Assembly: GCF_000306945.1 (NCBI RefSeq)
Contig: NC_018518.1
Span: 1,612,001-1,676,000 of the forward strand
Direction of reading: 5' to 3'
Origin: Bordetella pertussis 18323
GTDB taxonomy: Bacteria; Pseudomonadota; Gammaproteobacteria; Burkholderiales; Burkholderiaceae_B
DNA length: 64,000 bases
Every line of letters begins with the position of its first letter. Position 1 is the stretch's first letter. This document shows, one piece after another, positions 1 through 9,554 of the stretch. The notes beneath the pieces were generated by a model. That model was not told where the DNA came from. It worked only from the letters and a program-made list of their open reading frames with translations, and did not search any database. The translations under genes and the position numbers were made by a program.

Positions 1-339
1 CTGATCACGGCGCTGATCTTCGTGTTCATCGGCGCGGTGCTCGAGGGCGCGCCCGCCGTGCTGATCTTCGTGCCCATCCTGCTGCCCGTGGTGCGCGAGC
101 TGGGCATCGACGTGGTGCATTGGCTGACCGTCGTGGTGCTGGCCTCGGGCATCGGGCTGTTCGTGCCGCCCACCGGGCTGGCGGTGCTGGTGGCATGCAG
201 CGTGGGACGGGTCAGCATGCAGGCCATCATCCGGCCGCTGATTCCCTTCCTGCTGCTGCTTCTGGCCGGCCTGGCGGTGATCATGGCCTTTCCGGTCATC
301 TCGATCGGCCTGCCGCGCGCCATGGGCATTCCGTGGTAG
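1..339 (+). CDS. TRAP transporter large permease (DctM family), C-terminal part
   Basis: The gene enters from the left edge and only its last 112 codons are visible, ending in TAG. The protein is very hydrophobic, with about three membrane segments. It contains the run FVPPTGLAVLVA, typical of the last part of DctM/TRAP large permeases, where a PP-G motif precedes the final helices. TRAP permeases import organic acids using a periplasmic receptor and an ion gradient. The catabolic genes that follow suggest an aromatic or dicarboxylate substrate, but nothing here shows which one. The family call is fairly sure. Confidence 0.75.
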   Translation: MITALIFVFIGAVLEGAPAVLIFVPILLPVVRELGIDVVHWLTVVVLASGIGLFVPPTGLAVLVACSVGRVSMQAIIRPLIPFLLLLLAGLAVIMAFPVISIGLPRAMGIPW

Positions 340-351
340 GGCGCCGCGGCC

Positions 352-1479
352 ATGCGCGCGGCTGATCCGGACAGCCCCTACAGCTGGGCGGTGGCGGCGG
401 CCACGCTGGTGCTGGCCTCGCTCAGCTTCGGCGCCGCCAATTCGCTGCCCATGCTGTTTCCCGAGCTCTCGGCCGAGTTCGGCTGGGACGGCGGCAGCGT
501 GGCCTCGCTGTATGGCGCCACCATGGCCGGCGCGGCGGTGTCGTCCTTGCTGATGGGGCGGCTGCTCGATCGCATCGGCTTCTTTCCGATCGGCGTGGTG
601 GCGACGCTGGCGATGTGCGGCGGGATGGCGCTGGCCAGCGTGGCGACGGCGCGCTGGCAGTTCTACCTGATCTACGCGGTGCTCATAGGCGGCCTGCTGG
701 TGCCGCCGCTGCTGCGCGCCGTCAGCGGCGGGCACGGCTGGCGCGACGCGCTGCTGGCCTACGCGGCCGTCGCGGTGGTCGCGATGCTGGCCGCCATGGC
801 GCTGTACATGCCGCGCCCGCCGGTCGGCCTGGGCAGGCCCCGGTCGCTGGCCGGCCCGCCTGCCGGCGCGGCCGCGCCGGATGCCGGCCGGCTGATCGTG
901 TGGCTGGCGCTGGCGCTGCTCCTGGCCAATTCGGCCGCGGCGGGCGTGGCCTCGCACCTGGTTTCGTACGGCGCGCAGGCCGGCCTGTCGCCGGTGCGCG
1001 CGGGCGCCCTGATGTCGGCGCACTACGGGCTGGTGCTGGTCGCCCGGCTGGCGATCGGCTATTCGCTCGACCGCCTGGACAAGTACGCCGTGCTGCTGGT
1101 GACCACCGCCATCCAGATCGTGGGCGCGCTGCTGCTGCAGTTCACCGACTCCATCGCCATGGTGGTGGCCGGCGCGGCCGCCATCGGCATCGGCTTCGGC
1201 GGCTACTACCCGGCCTACGGCGCGCTGGTGCAGGGCCATTATCCCAAGGAGCAGGTCGGCCGGCGCCTGACCGAGCTGTATCTGGCCAGCTTCGTTGCGG
1301 CCGGCTTCGGAACCTGGCTGGTGGGCACGCTGTTCGATCTGCGCGGCGACCGTTTCGACCTGGCTTTCTTTGCCGCCTTGCTGCTGAGCGTGCTGGCGCT
1401 GGGCATCGTGCTGGCGTGCAAGTCCCGCATTGCCGGGCACGGCGGCGCGAAGCGGCTGGCGCTGCCCGCGCAACGCTAG
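352..1479 (+). CDS. MFS transporter with apparent internal deletion (about one to two helices missing)
   Basis: This 375-residue protein has major facilitator features: helix 1 near residues 10-30, DRIGFFP after helix 2, and a second half (residues about 175-360) with six clear helices. The first half is too short. After the start of helix 4 (YLIYAVLIGG, about residue 110) the sequence goes straight to VPPLLRAVSGGHGWR, which in related carriers follows helix 5. The helix 4-5 loop with its usual W-F-x-R-R-R-G motif is absent. This reads as an in-frame loss of roughly 40-50 residues, so the carrier may be non-functional. It lies 12 bp after the TRAP gene. The start has no strong ribosome binding site. 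Confidence 0.7.
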   Translation: MRAADPDSPYSWAVAAATLVLASLSFGAANSLPMLFPELSAEFGWDGGSVASLYGATMAGAAVSSLLMGRLLDRIGFFPIGVVATLAMCGGMALASVATARWQFYLIYAVLIGGLLVPPLLRAVSGGHGWRDALLAYAAVAVVAMLAAMALYMPRPPVGLGRPRSLAGPPAGAAAPDAGRLIVWLALALLLANSAAAGVASHLVSYGAQAGLSPVRAGALMSAHYGLVLVARLAIGYSLDRLDKYAVLLVTTAIQIVGALLLQFTDSIAMVVAGAAAIGIGFGGYYPAYGALVQGHYPKEQVGRRLTELYLASFVAAGFGTWLVGTLFDLRGDRFDLAFFAALLLSVLALGIVLACKSRIAGHGGAKRLALPAQR

Positions 1480-1480
1480 G

Positions 1481-1507
1481 CCGCGGGAACAACAGCTGTT
1501 CCCGCGG
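1481..1507. repeat. Perfect inverted repeat in the gap before the ferredoxin reductase gene
   Basis: CCGCGGGAACA at 1481-1491 is exactly matched by its complement at 1497-1507, with a 5-base loop. No T-run follows, so it is not a normal terminator. A related, weaker version lies in the next intergenic gap near 2821-2840. It could be an operator or an mRNA hairpin. Confidence 0.6.
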
Positions 1508-1579
1508 TGGGCTTGCGCCGCAGGCGGCGCGCGCGGCACGATCGCTTCCACGTCGCACGACAGGCACGGGAGGCCAGCC

Positions 1580-2812
1580 ATGGAGCAGCAGCACACCATC
1601 GTCATCATCGGCGCCGGGCAGGCCGGCGGCTGGGCCGCGCGGACGCTGCGCGCCGAGGGCTATGCCGGCCGCGTGCTGCTGTGCGGCGACGAAACCGCGC
1701 CGCCCTACGAGCGGCCGCCCTTGTCCAAGGAGCAACTGGCGGCGCAGGCGCCGGCCTTGCCCAGCCTGATGGACGCAGCGCAGCTGGCCGAACTGCATAT
1801 CGACTGGCTCGGTGGCGCGGCCGCCACGCGGATCGACCGCGCCGGCCGCCAGGTGCTGCTGGGCGACGGGCAGGCGCTGCGCTACGACGCGCTGATCCTG
1901 TGCACCGGCGGGCGGCCCAGGCTGCCGCCGCTGCCCGGCGTGGACCTGCCCTGCGTCCATACCTTGCGTACCATCGACGATGCCGCCCGCCTGCGCGCGG
2001 CCTTCGACGGCGCGCCGCGCGTCGCGGTGCTGGGCGGAGGGTGGATCGGGCTGGAAGTGGCGGCCGCGGCGCGCCAGCGGGGGTGTGAGGTGGTGCTGCT
2101 CGAGGCCGCCGACCGCCTGTGCGCCCGCAGCGGCCCGGGGCTGCTGTCCGAGACGCTGGCGCGGCTGCATGCCGGCCAGGGGGTGGACCTGCGCCTGAAC
2201 GCCCGGGTCCAGCGCATCGACGCGCATGGGCGCGGCTGCCGGCTGGCGCTGGCCGATGGCCAGGGGATCGAGGCCGACATCGTGGTCGCGGGCGTGGGGC
2301 TGGTGCGCAACGACGAACTGGCGAGACAGGCGGGGCTGGCCTGCGGCCACGGCGTCATCGTCGACGGCACCTGCCGTACGTCGGACCCGGACATCTACGC
2401 CGCCGGCGATGTGGCGGTGATGGCGGGGCCGGATGGAAAGCTGGCGGGCCTGGAGTCCTGGCAGAACGCGCAGGACCAGGGCATCGCGGCCGCGCGCGCC
2501 GCGCTGGGCCAGGCGGTCCGCTATGCGCCGCTGCCGTTTTTCTGGTCGCAGCAGTACGACACCTTGGTGCAGATGGCCGGCGCCAGCGAACCGGGCGCCG
2601 AGCTGGTGCTGCGCCAGGGCGGGCCGGCGCAGCTGCTCTGCGTGGAGATGCGCGCCGACGGCAGGGCGGCGGCCGTGCTGGGCGTCAATGCGGCGCGCGA
2701 GTTCCGCCAGCTGCGCAAATACATCGCCGAAGGCGCGCGCCTGGACGCGCAGTGCCTGGCCGACCCACGCTCGCCGCTGGCCGGCGCCGTGCTGGGCGAG
2801 GCCGCCGCATAG
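1580..2812 (+). CDS. FAD-dependent ferredoxin/rubredoxin reductase
   Basis: The 410-residue protein has the two-dinucleotide fold of oxygenase-type ferredoxin reductases (BphA4, rubredoxin reductase). There is an FAD Rossmann motif GAGQAGG at residues 10-16, a PPYERPPLSK run near 40-50, an NAD(P)H Rossmann motif GGGWIGLE near 152-159, the FAD-closing run DIYAAGDVA near 272-280, and a C-terminal reductase domain. It would move electrons from NAD(P)H to a ferredoxin or Rieske protein serving an oxygenase, but no oxygenase is in the window. ATG 1580 is preferred because GGGAGG lies 7-12 bases upstream. The neighbours suggest an aromatic-degradation operon. Confidence 0.85.
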   Translation: MEQQHTIVIIGAGQAGGWAARTLRAEGYAGRVLLCGDETAPPYERPPLSKEQLAAQAPALPSLMDAAQLAELHIDWLGGAAATRIDRAGRQVLLGDGQALRYDALILCTGGRPRLPPLPGVDLPCVHTLRTIDDAARLRAAFDGAPRVAVLGGGWIGLEVAAAARQRGCEVVLLEAADRLCARSGPGLLSETLARLHAGQGVDLRLNARVQRIDAHGRGCRLALADGQGIEADIVVAGVGLVRNDELARQAGLACGHGVIVDGTCRTSDPDIYAAGDVAVMAGPDGKLAGLESWQNAQDQGIAAARAALGQAVRYAPLPFFWSQQYDTLVQMAGASEPGAELVLRQGGPAQLLCVEMRADGRAAAVLGVNAAREFRQLRKYIAEGARLDAQCLADPRSPLAGAVLGEAAA

Positions 2813-2819
2813 CACCGCC

Positions 2820-2841
2820 GGCGGGAATAACACCTGTTCCA
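2820..2841. repeat. Degenerate copy of the GGGAA...TTCC inverted repeat
   Basis: GGCGGGAATAACACCTGTTCC, just after the reductase stop, resembles GCGGGAACAACAGCTGTTCC at 1483-1502 in the previous gap. Its arms are weaker (GGAA/TTCC). Both copies are followed by ATGCTTGC or GGGCTTGC, and the next start codon lies about 70 bases on. Confidence 0.45.
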
Positions 2842-2910
2842 TGGCGATGCTTGCCGCCGGCTGGCCGCTGCCGCAACATCCCTTGCCAGACATCCCTGGG
2901 GAGACGCGCA

Positions 2911-3321
2911 ATGAACATGGACGAGACCCAAGCGCTGGTTGCCGTGGTCTATCGGTTTTTCAGCGGCCTGGACCGGCGCGACAACGAGGCGGTGGCCGGC
3001 CTGATGGCCGATGACGGCGTGTGGAACCGCCAGGGGACGGAACTGGTCGGCCCCGACGCGGTGCGCGCGGCCCTGGCGCAGCGCGACCCGCGCCGCCAGA
3101 CCGCCCATATCGTCTCGAACCTGTGGATCGAGCAGGCCACGCCGGACAGCGCGCGCGTGCGCTTCTACATGACGGCCTACGAAACCCTCACCTCGCCCGA
3201 CGGGGTGGTCGGCGAGCCGCGCATGCTGGGCGTGCGCGACTGCGTCGACGAGCTGGTGCGGGTCGGCGGCGCCTGGCGCATCGCGCGCAAGCAGAGCCGC
3301 CGCCTGCTGCCGGCGGAATGA
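2911..3321 (+). CDS. SnoaL/NTF2-like protein
   Basis: A 136-residue cone-fold protein of the NTF2/SnoaL_4 type. It has an N-terminal helix ([17 protein letters not shown]), then [11 protein letters not shown], a central [10 protein letters not shown] strand, and a C-terminal [19 protein letters not shown] strand, all usual for this fold. Small members of the family act as isomerases, dehydratases or hydroxylase-associated proteins, and the substrate cannot be told here. GGGGAGA lies 8-14 bases before ATG 2911. Its stop overlaps the next start as ATGA, so the two genes are probably translated together. Confidence 0.75.
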   Translation: MNMDETQALVAVVYRFFSGLDRRDNEAVAGLMADDGVWNRQGTELVGPDAVRAALAQRDPRRQTAHIVSNLWIEQATPDSARVRFYMTAYETLTSPDGVVGEPRMLGVRDCVDELVRVGGAWRIARKQSRRLLPAE

Positions 3322-4157
3322 ATCCCGAACAACCCCGCACCGGAGACATGGCCGTGCTTGATGACGCACTGCTGGACACGCTTGCGCGCGAACTGTACGA
3401 AGCCGAACAGACCCACACCCCGATCCGCCAGCTGTCGTTGCGCCACCCGGCGCTGACGATCGAGGATGCCTACGCGATCCAGCGCAAGTGGGTGGCGCTG
3501 AAGATCGCCGCGGGCAACCCGCTCAAGGGCCACAAGATCGGCCTGACCTCGCGCGCCATGCAGGCGGCGATCGGCATCGACGAGCCGGACTACGGCGCCT
3601 TGCTGGACGACATGTTCTTCGCCGACGGGACGACCATCCCGGCCGGCCGCTTCATCGCGCCGCGGGTCGAGGTGGAGCTGGCCTTCATCATGGGCAGGCG
3701 GCTGGAGGGGCCCGACGTCACGCTGTTCGACGTGCTGGAGGCGGCGCGCTATGTCACGCCGGCCCTGGAAATCCTCGACGCGCGCGTGCAGATGGTGGAC
3801 CCGCAGGCGCGCGCCACCCGCAAGGTGACCGACACCATCTCCGACAACGCGGCCAATGCCGGCGTGGTCCTGGGCGGGCGTCCGGTGCGCGTGGACGAGG
3901 TCGACCTGCGCCGCGTCGGCGCGATCCTCATGCGCAACGCCGTGGTCGAGGAAACCGGGCTGGCCGCCGGCGTGCTCAACCATCCCGCCAACGGCGTGGC
4001 GTGGCTGGCCAGGAAACTGTCGGCGCACGGCATCGCGCTGGAGAAGGACCAGGTCATCATGGCCGGCTCGTTTACCCGGCCGGTGCACGCGGCCAGCGGC
4101 GATACCCTGTCGGCCGACTACGGGCCGTTGGGCACGGTCAGCTGCCATTTCGCCTGA
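3318..4157 (+). CDS. hpaH: 2-oxohept-4-ene-1,7-dioate hydratase
   Basis: The protein matches HpaH/HpcG of the homoprotocatechuate meta-cleavage pathway closely: [54 protein letters not shown] and [16 protein letters not shown] are all present. The enzyme hydrates 2-oxohept-4-ene-1,7-dioate, a dicarboxylic intermediate of 4-hydroxyphenylacetate breakdown. The paired Glu in EVELAF are expected metal ligands. ATG 3318 overlaps the preceding stop and gives 279 residues. ATG 3348 gives 269, nearer the usual 267, and could be the true start. Other hydratases of the family act on 2-oxopent-4-enoate, so the exact substrate is inferred. Confidence 0.88.
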   Translation: MNPEQPRTGDMAVLDDALLDTLARELYEAEQTHTPIRQLSLRHPALTIEDAYAIQRKWVALKIAAGNPLKGHKIGLTSRAMQAAIGIDEPDYGALLDDMFFADGTTIPAGRFIAPRVEVELAFIMGRRLEGPDVTLFDVLEAARYVTPALEILDARVQMVDPQARATRKVTDTISDNAANAGVVLGGRPVRVDEVDLRRVGAILMRNAVVEETGLAAGVLNHPANGVAWLARKLSAHGIALEKDQVIMAGSFTRPVHAASGDTLSADYGPLGTVSCHFA

Positions 4158-4182
4158 CGGCAAGCGCCGATCAGGGGAAACC

Positions 4183-4218
4183 ATGAGGCGCGGCCGGGCG
4201 TTGCGCGCTTGGGCTAGA
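4183..4218 (+). pseudogene. 5' stub of an unidentified gene cut by IS481 copy 1
   Basis: AGGGGAAACC precedes ATG 4183 with good spacing. Twelve codons (MRRGRALRAWAR) are then read before IS481 begins at 4219. The arginine-rich start resembles the beginning of a signal peptide or of a membrane protein. The rest of the gene is not on the far side of the element, where yhbY sequence lies, so the gene was split by a rearrangement and not simply interrupted. The identity is unknown. Confidence 0.45.
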
Positions 4219-5164
4219 TGTGAACTGTCAATAGGTTGTATTCGTCCAGGTTGAGTCTGGAGATGGGTACAGCGCGCCCGATGCCTTGGTGGGGTCGATG
4301 CCAGTTGTAGTGGTGTAGCCAGGATTTCATGGCATCGGCTCGGTGTTGGGAGTTCTGGTAGGTGTGAGCGTAAGCCCACTCACGCAAGGCCGACTGGATG
4401 AAGCGTTCGGCCTTGCCATTGGTCTGTGGGCGGTAAGGTCGGGTAAAGCGGTGCTTGATGCCCAGCTCATGGCACAGCGCGGCGAAGGCGCGGCTGCGAA
4501 AGGCCGAGCCATTGTCGGTGAGCAAGCGCTGGATGGTCACGCCCAGGCGCTGGTAGTAGGCCACTGCGTCCTTGAGGAACTGGACGGCGCTGGGGAAGCG
4601 CTCGTCGGGGTGGATGTCGGTGAAGGCCACGCGGGCGTGGTCATCGATGGCCACGAAGACGAAGTCCCAGCCGGCCCCCTCAACGGTATCGCGTCGGTTG
4701 CCCGTGACCCGGTGGCCAGGGCGCTGGATACGTCCCAGCTTCTTGATGTCGATGTGCAGCAGATCGCCGGGGGCCTGATGCTCGTAGCGCACCACCGGCT
4801 CGGCCGGCTCCAGGTCGGCCAGGTGCGACAGACCGGCGCGGGCCAGGACGCGGCTGACGGTGCTGGCTGACACGCCCAGCGCCTGGGCGATGCGCGCTTG
4901 GGTCAGCCGCTTGCGGCGCAGCTCCACGATAGCCAGCGCCTTGGCCGGCGCAATCGCTCGGGGCGAGACCGTCGGGCGCGAGGACGCATCGGCCAAGCCC
5001 GCCTGGCCCTGAGCCAGGAAGCGGCCCAGCCATTTGCGCACAGTCGGCGCGGTGACCCCATAGGCGCGGGCCGCTTCAGGCACACAAACTTGATGGGCGA
5101 TCAATTGCTGGACCATTTCGAGTCGACGTAGGAAGGTCAATCGGGCATGCTTATGGGTGTTCAT
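4214..5164 (-). CDS. IS481 transposase, copy 1
   Basis: A 316-residue transposase of the IS481 family. The N-terminal helix-turn-helix region reads RLEMVQQLIAHQVCVPEAARAYGV, and a second helical DNA-binding region reads RIAQALGVSASTVSRVLAR. An rve-type DDE core follows, with HIDIKKLGRI (first Asp), LLTDNGSAF (second Asp) and QTNGKAERFIQ (Glu). The reading frame does not close inside the element: the last codon is completed and the TAG supplied by the host hexamer, so this copy ends ...TVHI. AAGGAGC precedes the start. Confidence 0.95.
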   Translation of the reverse strand: MNTHKHARLTFLRRLEMVQQLIAHQVCVPEAARAYGVTAPTVRKWLGRFLAQGQAGLADASSRPTVSPRAIAPAKALAIVELRRKRLTQARIAQALGVSASTVSRVLARAGLSHLADLEPAEPVVRYEHQAPGDLLHIDIKKLGRIQRPGHRVTGNRRDTVEGAGWDFVFVAIDDHARVAFTDIHPDERFPSAVQFLKDAVAYYQRLGVTIQRLLTDNGSAFRSRAFAALCHELGIKHRFTRPYRPQTNGKAERFIQSALREWAYAHTYQNSQHRADAMKSWLHHYNWHRPHQGIGRAVPISRLNLDEYNLLTVHI

Positions 5165-5261
5165 CCGGCCGGGCTCCTTGAGTGAACTGGGGAGTTGGCG
5201 ATTTCCAGTTTCTCAAATCCGGTTCGGATGAACCATGCATACAACCTATTGAATCTTCACA
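4219..5261 (-). mobile_element. IS481: IS481, copy 1
   Basis: A 1,043-bp element bounded by imperfect terminal repeats (TGTGAACTGTCAATAGG on the left; on the other end the complement reads TGTGAAGATTCAATAGG). It is inverted relative to copies 2 and 3. The flanking hexamers are GCTAGA on the left and CCTAGG on the right. Both contain CTAG, the preferred IS481 target core, but they are not identical, so there is no intact 6-bp target duplication. It also differs from copies 2 and 3 near 5191-5198, where they read CACCCCCCC and this copy reads CAACTCCCC on the element strand. Confidence 0.95.
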
Positions 5262-5269
5262 CCTAGGCG

Positions 5270-5290
5270 GCCCGCCTGAAACCGGCGGGC
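5270..5290 (-). terminator. Hairpin downstream of yhbY, possibly a terminator cut by IS481
   Basis: GCCCGCC at 5270-5276 pairs with GGCGGGC at 5284-5290 around a 7-base loop. It follows the yhbY stop on the minus strand. The expected U-run would lie where IS481 now begins, so if this was a terminator its tail has been lost. Confidence 0.35.
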
Positions 5291-5315
5291 CCGTCCAGGC
5301 CGGCCAGATCAAGTA

Positions 5316-5918
5316 CTATCGCTTGTTTGCCCGTGCGGGCTTGCGGCCGGCCAGGCCGCCACGCGCTCCGGCGCGCAGGCTCAGCGCGCTGCCGCTGCGG
5401 CGCGGAATGGCGTGGCCCGGCGATGCCTTGCGCGTGGACGGACGCGCCGGACGGCCGGCCTGGTTCAGGTCGTCGCGGCCGGGGCGTGCGCCGGCGGCGG
5501 GCGCGGCCGCTTCGGCGGCCTTGCGCGCAGGGCGCGTCTTGGTCAGGCGCTTGCCTTCGGCGGCCATCTTCTTGGGCGTATGAGGCTCGGAAGGGCGGCG
5601 CTTGGCGGGCGTGTCGGCGGCGGCCTTGGCCGCGGCCGCGCGCAGGTCGGGCCGGAACAGGATCAACGTCTTGCCCAGGTGATGCACCGCGGCGCACGAC
5701 AGCGTGTCGCAGATCGTGGCCAGCATGGCTTCGCGCGCCTCGCGATCGTCGCCGCCGGCCCGCACCTTGATCAGCTCGTGGGCGGTCAGGGCCAGGTCGA
5801 TTTCCTTCAGGACGGCGTCGGTCAGGCCGTTGTCGCCGATCAGGACGACAGGGCGCAATGGGTGGGCGGCGGAGCGCAAGTCGCTGCGTTCGCGAGAGGT
5901 AAGTTCTAATATAGGCAT
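5316..5918 (-). CDS. yhbY: YhbY-type CRM RNA-binding protein with long basic tail
   Basis: Residues 1 to about 100 are a CRM/YhbY domain: [20 protein letters not shown], then [27 protein letters not shown], then LVLFRP-like LILFRP. YhbY proteins bind pre-50S ribosomes. The remaining 100 residues are low-complexity Ala/Lys/Arg/Pro sequence ([20 protein letters not shown] and similar), unlike the roughly 97-residue E. coli protein. It is divergent from rlmE with only 18 bp between the starts, an arrangement seen in many proteobacteria where both act on the 50S subunit. Confidence 0.88.
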   Translation of the reverse strand: MPILELTSRERSDLRSAAHPLRPVVLIGDNGLTDAVLKEIDLALTAHELIKVRAGGDDREAREAMLATICDTLSCAAVHHLGKTLILFRPDLRAAAAKAAADTPAKRRPSEPHTPKKMAAEGKRLTKTRPARKAAEAAAPAAGARPGRDDLNQAGRPARPSTRKASPGHAIPRRSGSALSLRAGARGGLAGRKPARANKR

Positions 5919-5936
5919 GCTTGGAATTGTACGGTA

Positions 5937-6569
5937 ATGGCCAAGAATAAATTCTCCAAAGACTGGATTCACCAGCACATCAACGACCCCTATGTGAAAC
6001 TGGCGCAACAGAAGGGCTACCGGGCCCGCGCCGCCTTCAAGCTGCTCGAGATCCTGGACGCCGAAAAGCTGATGCGGCGCGGCGACGTCGTGGTCGACCT
6101 GGGCTCGGCGCCGGGCAGCTGGTCGCAGGTGGCGCGCGAGCGCCTGGCCGGGCCGGGCGGGGTGGTCGACGGGCGCATCATCGCGCTGGACCTGCTGCCC
6201 ATGGAGCCGGTGGCCGGCGTGGAGTTCATCCAGGGCGACTTCCGCGAGGAAGAGGTCCTGGAGCAGCTCGCCCGGATGGTGGACGGGCAGCCGGTGGACC
6301 TTGTGATTTCCGACATGGCCCCCAACTTGTCGGGGGTAGGCGTGGCGGACTCGGCCCGCATCCAGCACGTCTGCGAGCTTGCGCTCGAATTCGCCTGCGC
6401 CCACCTCAAGCCCAACGGGGCGTTGATCGTCAAGGCTTTCCACGGCAGCGGGTTTTCCCAGATCGTGCAGTCGTACAAGCAGCGCTTCAAGCGCGTGGTC
6501 GAACGCAAGCCCAAGGCGTCGCGGGACAAATCCTCCGAAACCTTTCTGGTCGCCCGCGATCTGAAGTAA
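5937..6569 (+). CDS. rlmE: 23S rRNA (uridine-2552-2'-O)-methyltransferase
   Basis: This 210-residue FtsJ/RrmJ protein methylates the 2'-OH of U2552 in the A-loop of 23S rRNA, using S-adenosylmethionine. The SAM site [15 protein letters not shown] is near residues 58-72. The catalytic Lys-Asp-Lys-Glu set is visible as [25 protein letters not shown] and the Glu in the final strand. Length is normal for the family. It is usually found directly before ftsH, as here, with a 237-bp gap. Confidence 0.95.
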   Translation: MAKNKFSKDWIHQHINDPYVKLAQQKGYRARAAFKLLEILDAEKLMRRGDVVVDLGSAPGSWSQVARERLAGPGGVVDGRIIALDLLPMEPVAGVEFIQGDFREEEVLEQLARMVDGQPVDLVISDMAPNLSGVGVADSARIQHVCELALEFACAHLKPNGALIVKAFHGSGFSQIVQSYKQRFKRVVERKPKASRDKSSETFLVARDLK

Positions 6570-6806
6570 CCCATCCACGGCCAACTTGTAACGGTTGGCT
6601 GGCCATCCACCCCTTATCCAGCGGCGCAGCCCTTGCCATCAGACAGAATCGGGAAAACTCTCAAACCAAACGAAACGAGGCCTCCTTGCGGGGCCGCAAA
6701 CGCGATCTGCCCCGACAGGGTAGAATGACTCATTGACAAATTTGTTGGCTGCGCCTTGAGCGCGGGGACGCAGCCACCGGTCGGAATCGAGAGCAGGAGA
6801 TCGACC

Positions 6807-8693
<1,887 letters not shown>

Positions 8694-8711
8694 GCCTGCT
8701 GCTAAGGTTTC

Positions 8712-9554
8712 ATGGCAAATAACTTCCAGTGCGGGCGCTTTGAGTTCGATCTCGAGCGCCCGCTTGTCATGGGCATCGTCAACGTCACGCCCGACTCGTT
8801 TTCCGATGGCGGCGAGCACGCCGATACCGACAGCGCGATCGCCCACGCGCGCCAATTGATCGACGAAGGGGCCCATATCCTGGACCTGGGCGGCGAATCG
8901 ACGCGGCCGGGCGCGCAGCCGGTCAGCGCGGCCGACGAGCTGGCGTGCATCCTGCCGCTGATCGAAGGGCTGCGCGACTGCGGCGTGCCGTTGTCGATCG
9001 ACACCTTCAAGCCCGAGGTCATGCGCGCCGTGCTTGACGCCGGCGCCGACATGATCAACGACATCTACGGTTTCCGGCAGCCCGGCGCCATCGACGCGGT
9101 GGCGCGCTCGCGCTGCGGCCTGTGCGTCATGCACATGAAGGGCGAGCCGCGCACCATGCAGGAGGCGCCCGAGTACGCCGACCTGATGGGCGAAATCGGG
9201 GTCTTCCTGGGCGCGCGCGCCCAGCGGCTGCGCGCCGCGTGGGTCGACCCCCGGCGCATCGTGCTGGACCCGGGCTTCGGGTTCGGCAAGACCATGGATC
9301 AGAATTATCAGTTGCTGCGCCGCCTGGCCAGCTTGCGCGTCTCCAGCTACCCCCTGCTGGTGGGCGTCTCGCGCAAATCCATGATAGGCGCGGCCACCGG
9401 CAAGCCGGTGGGCGACCGCCTGGCCGGCAGCGTTGCCGCCGCGCTGGCATGCGTGGCGCGCGGCGCCGCCATCGTGCGTGTGCACGATGTCGCCGCGACC
9501 GTGGATGCGCTAAAAGTGTGGCAGGCGGCCGAACAAGGAGCAGTCCCTACATGA
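8712..9554 (+). CDS. folP: Dihydropteroate synthase
   Basis: This enzyme joins p-aminobenzoate to dihydropterin pyrophosphate in folate synthesis and is the sulfonamide target. The 280-residue TIM-barrel protein shows [15 protein letters not shown] near residue 17, [37 protein letters not shown] and GVSRKSMIG, all family signatures. The ftsH-folP-glmM order is common in proteobacteria. Its TGA overlaps the glmM ATG by one base pattern (ATGA at 9551-9554), indicating coupled translation. Confidence 0.97.
   Translation: MANNFQCGRFEFDLERPLVMGIVNVTPDSFSDGGEHADTDSAIAHARQLIDEGAHILDLGGESTRPGAQPVSAADELACILPLIEGLRDCGVPLSIDTFKPEVMRAVLDAGADMINDIYGFRQPGAIDAVARSRCGLCVMHMKGEPRTMQEAPEYADLMGEIGVFLGARAQRLRAAWVDPRRIVLDPGFGFGKTMDQNYQLLRRLASLRVSSYPLLVGVSRKSMIGAATGKPVGDRLAGSVAAALACVARGAAIVRVHDVAATVDALKVWQAAEQGAVPT

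Noticed and set aside
2119..3321. Longer fusion frame reaching from the ferredoxin reductase into the NTF2-like gene
   Set aside because: The part before 2911 is an Arg/Gly/Ala-rich shadow of the reductase gene. The fold and a good ribosome binding site start at 2911.
6579..6599. Terminator after rlmE
   Set aside because: GGCCAAC and GTTGGC can pair, but the stem is short, the loop is long and no T-run follows.
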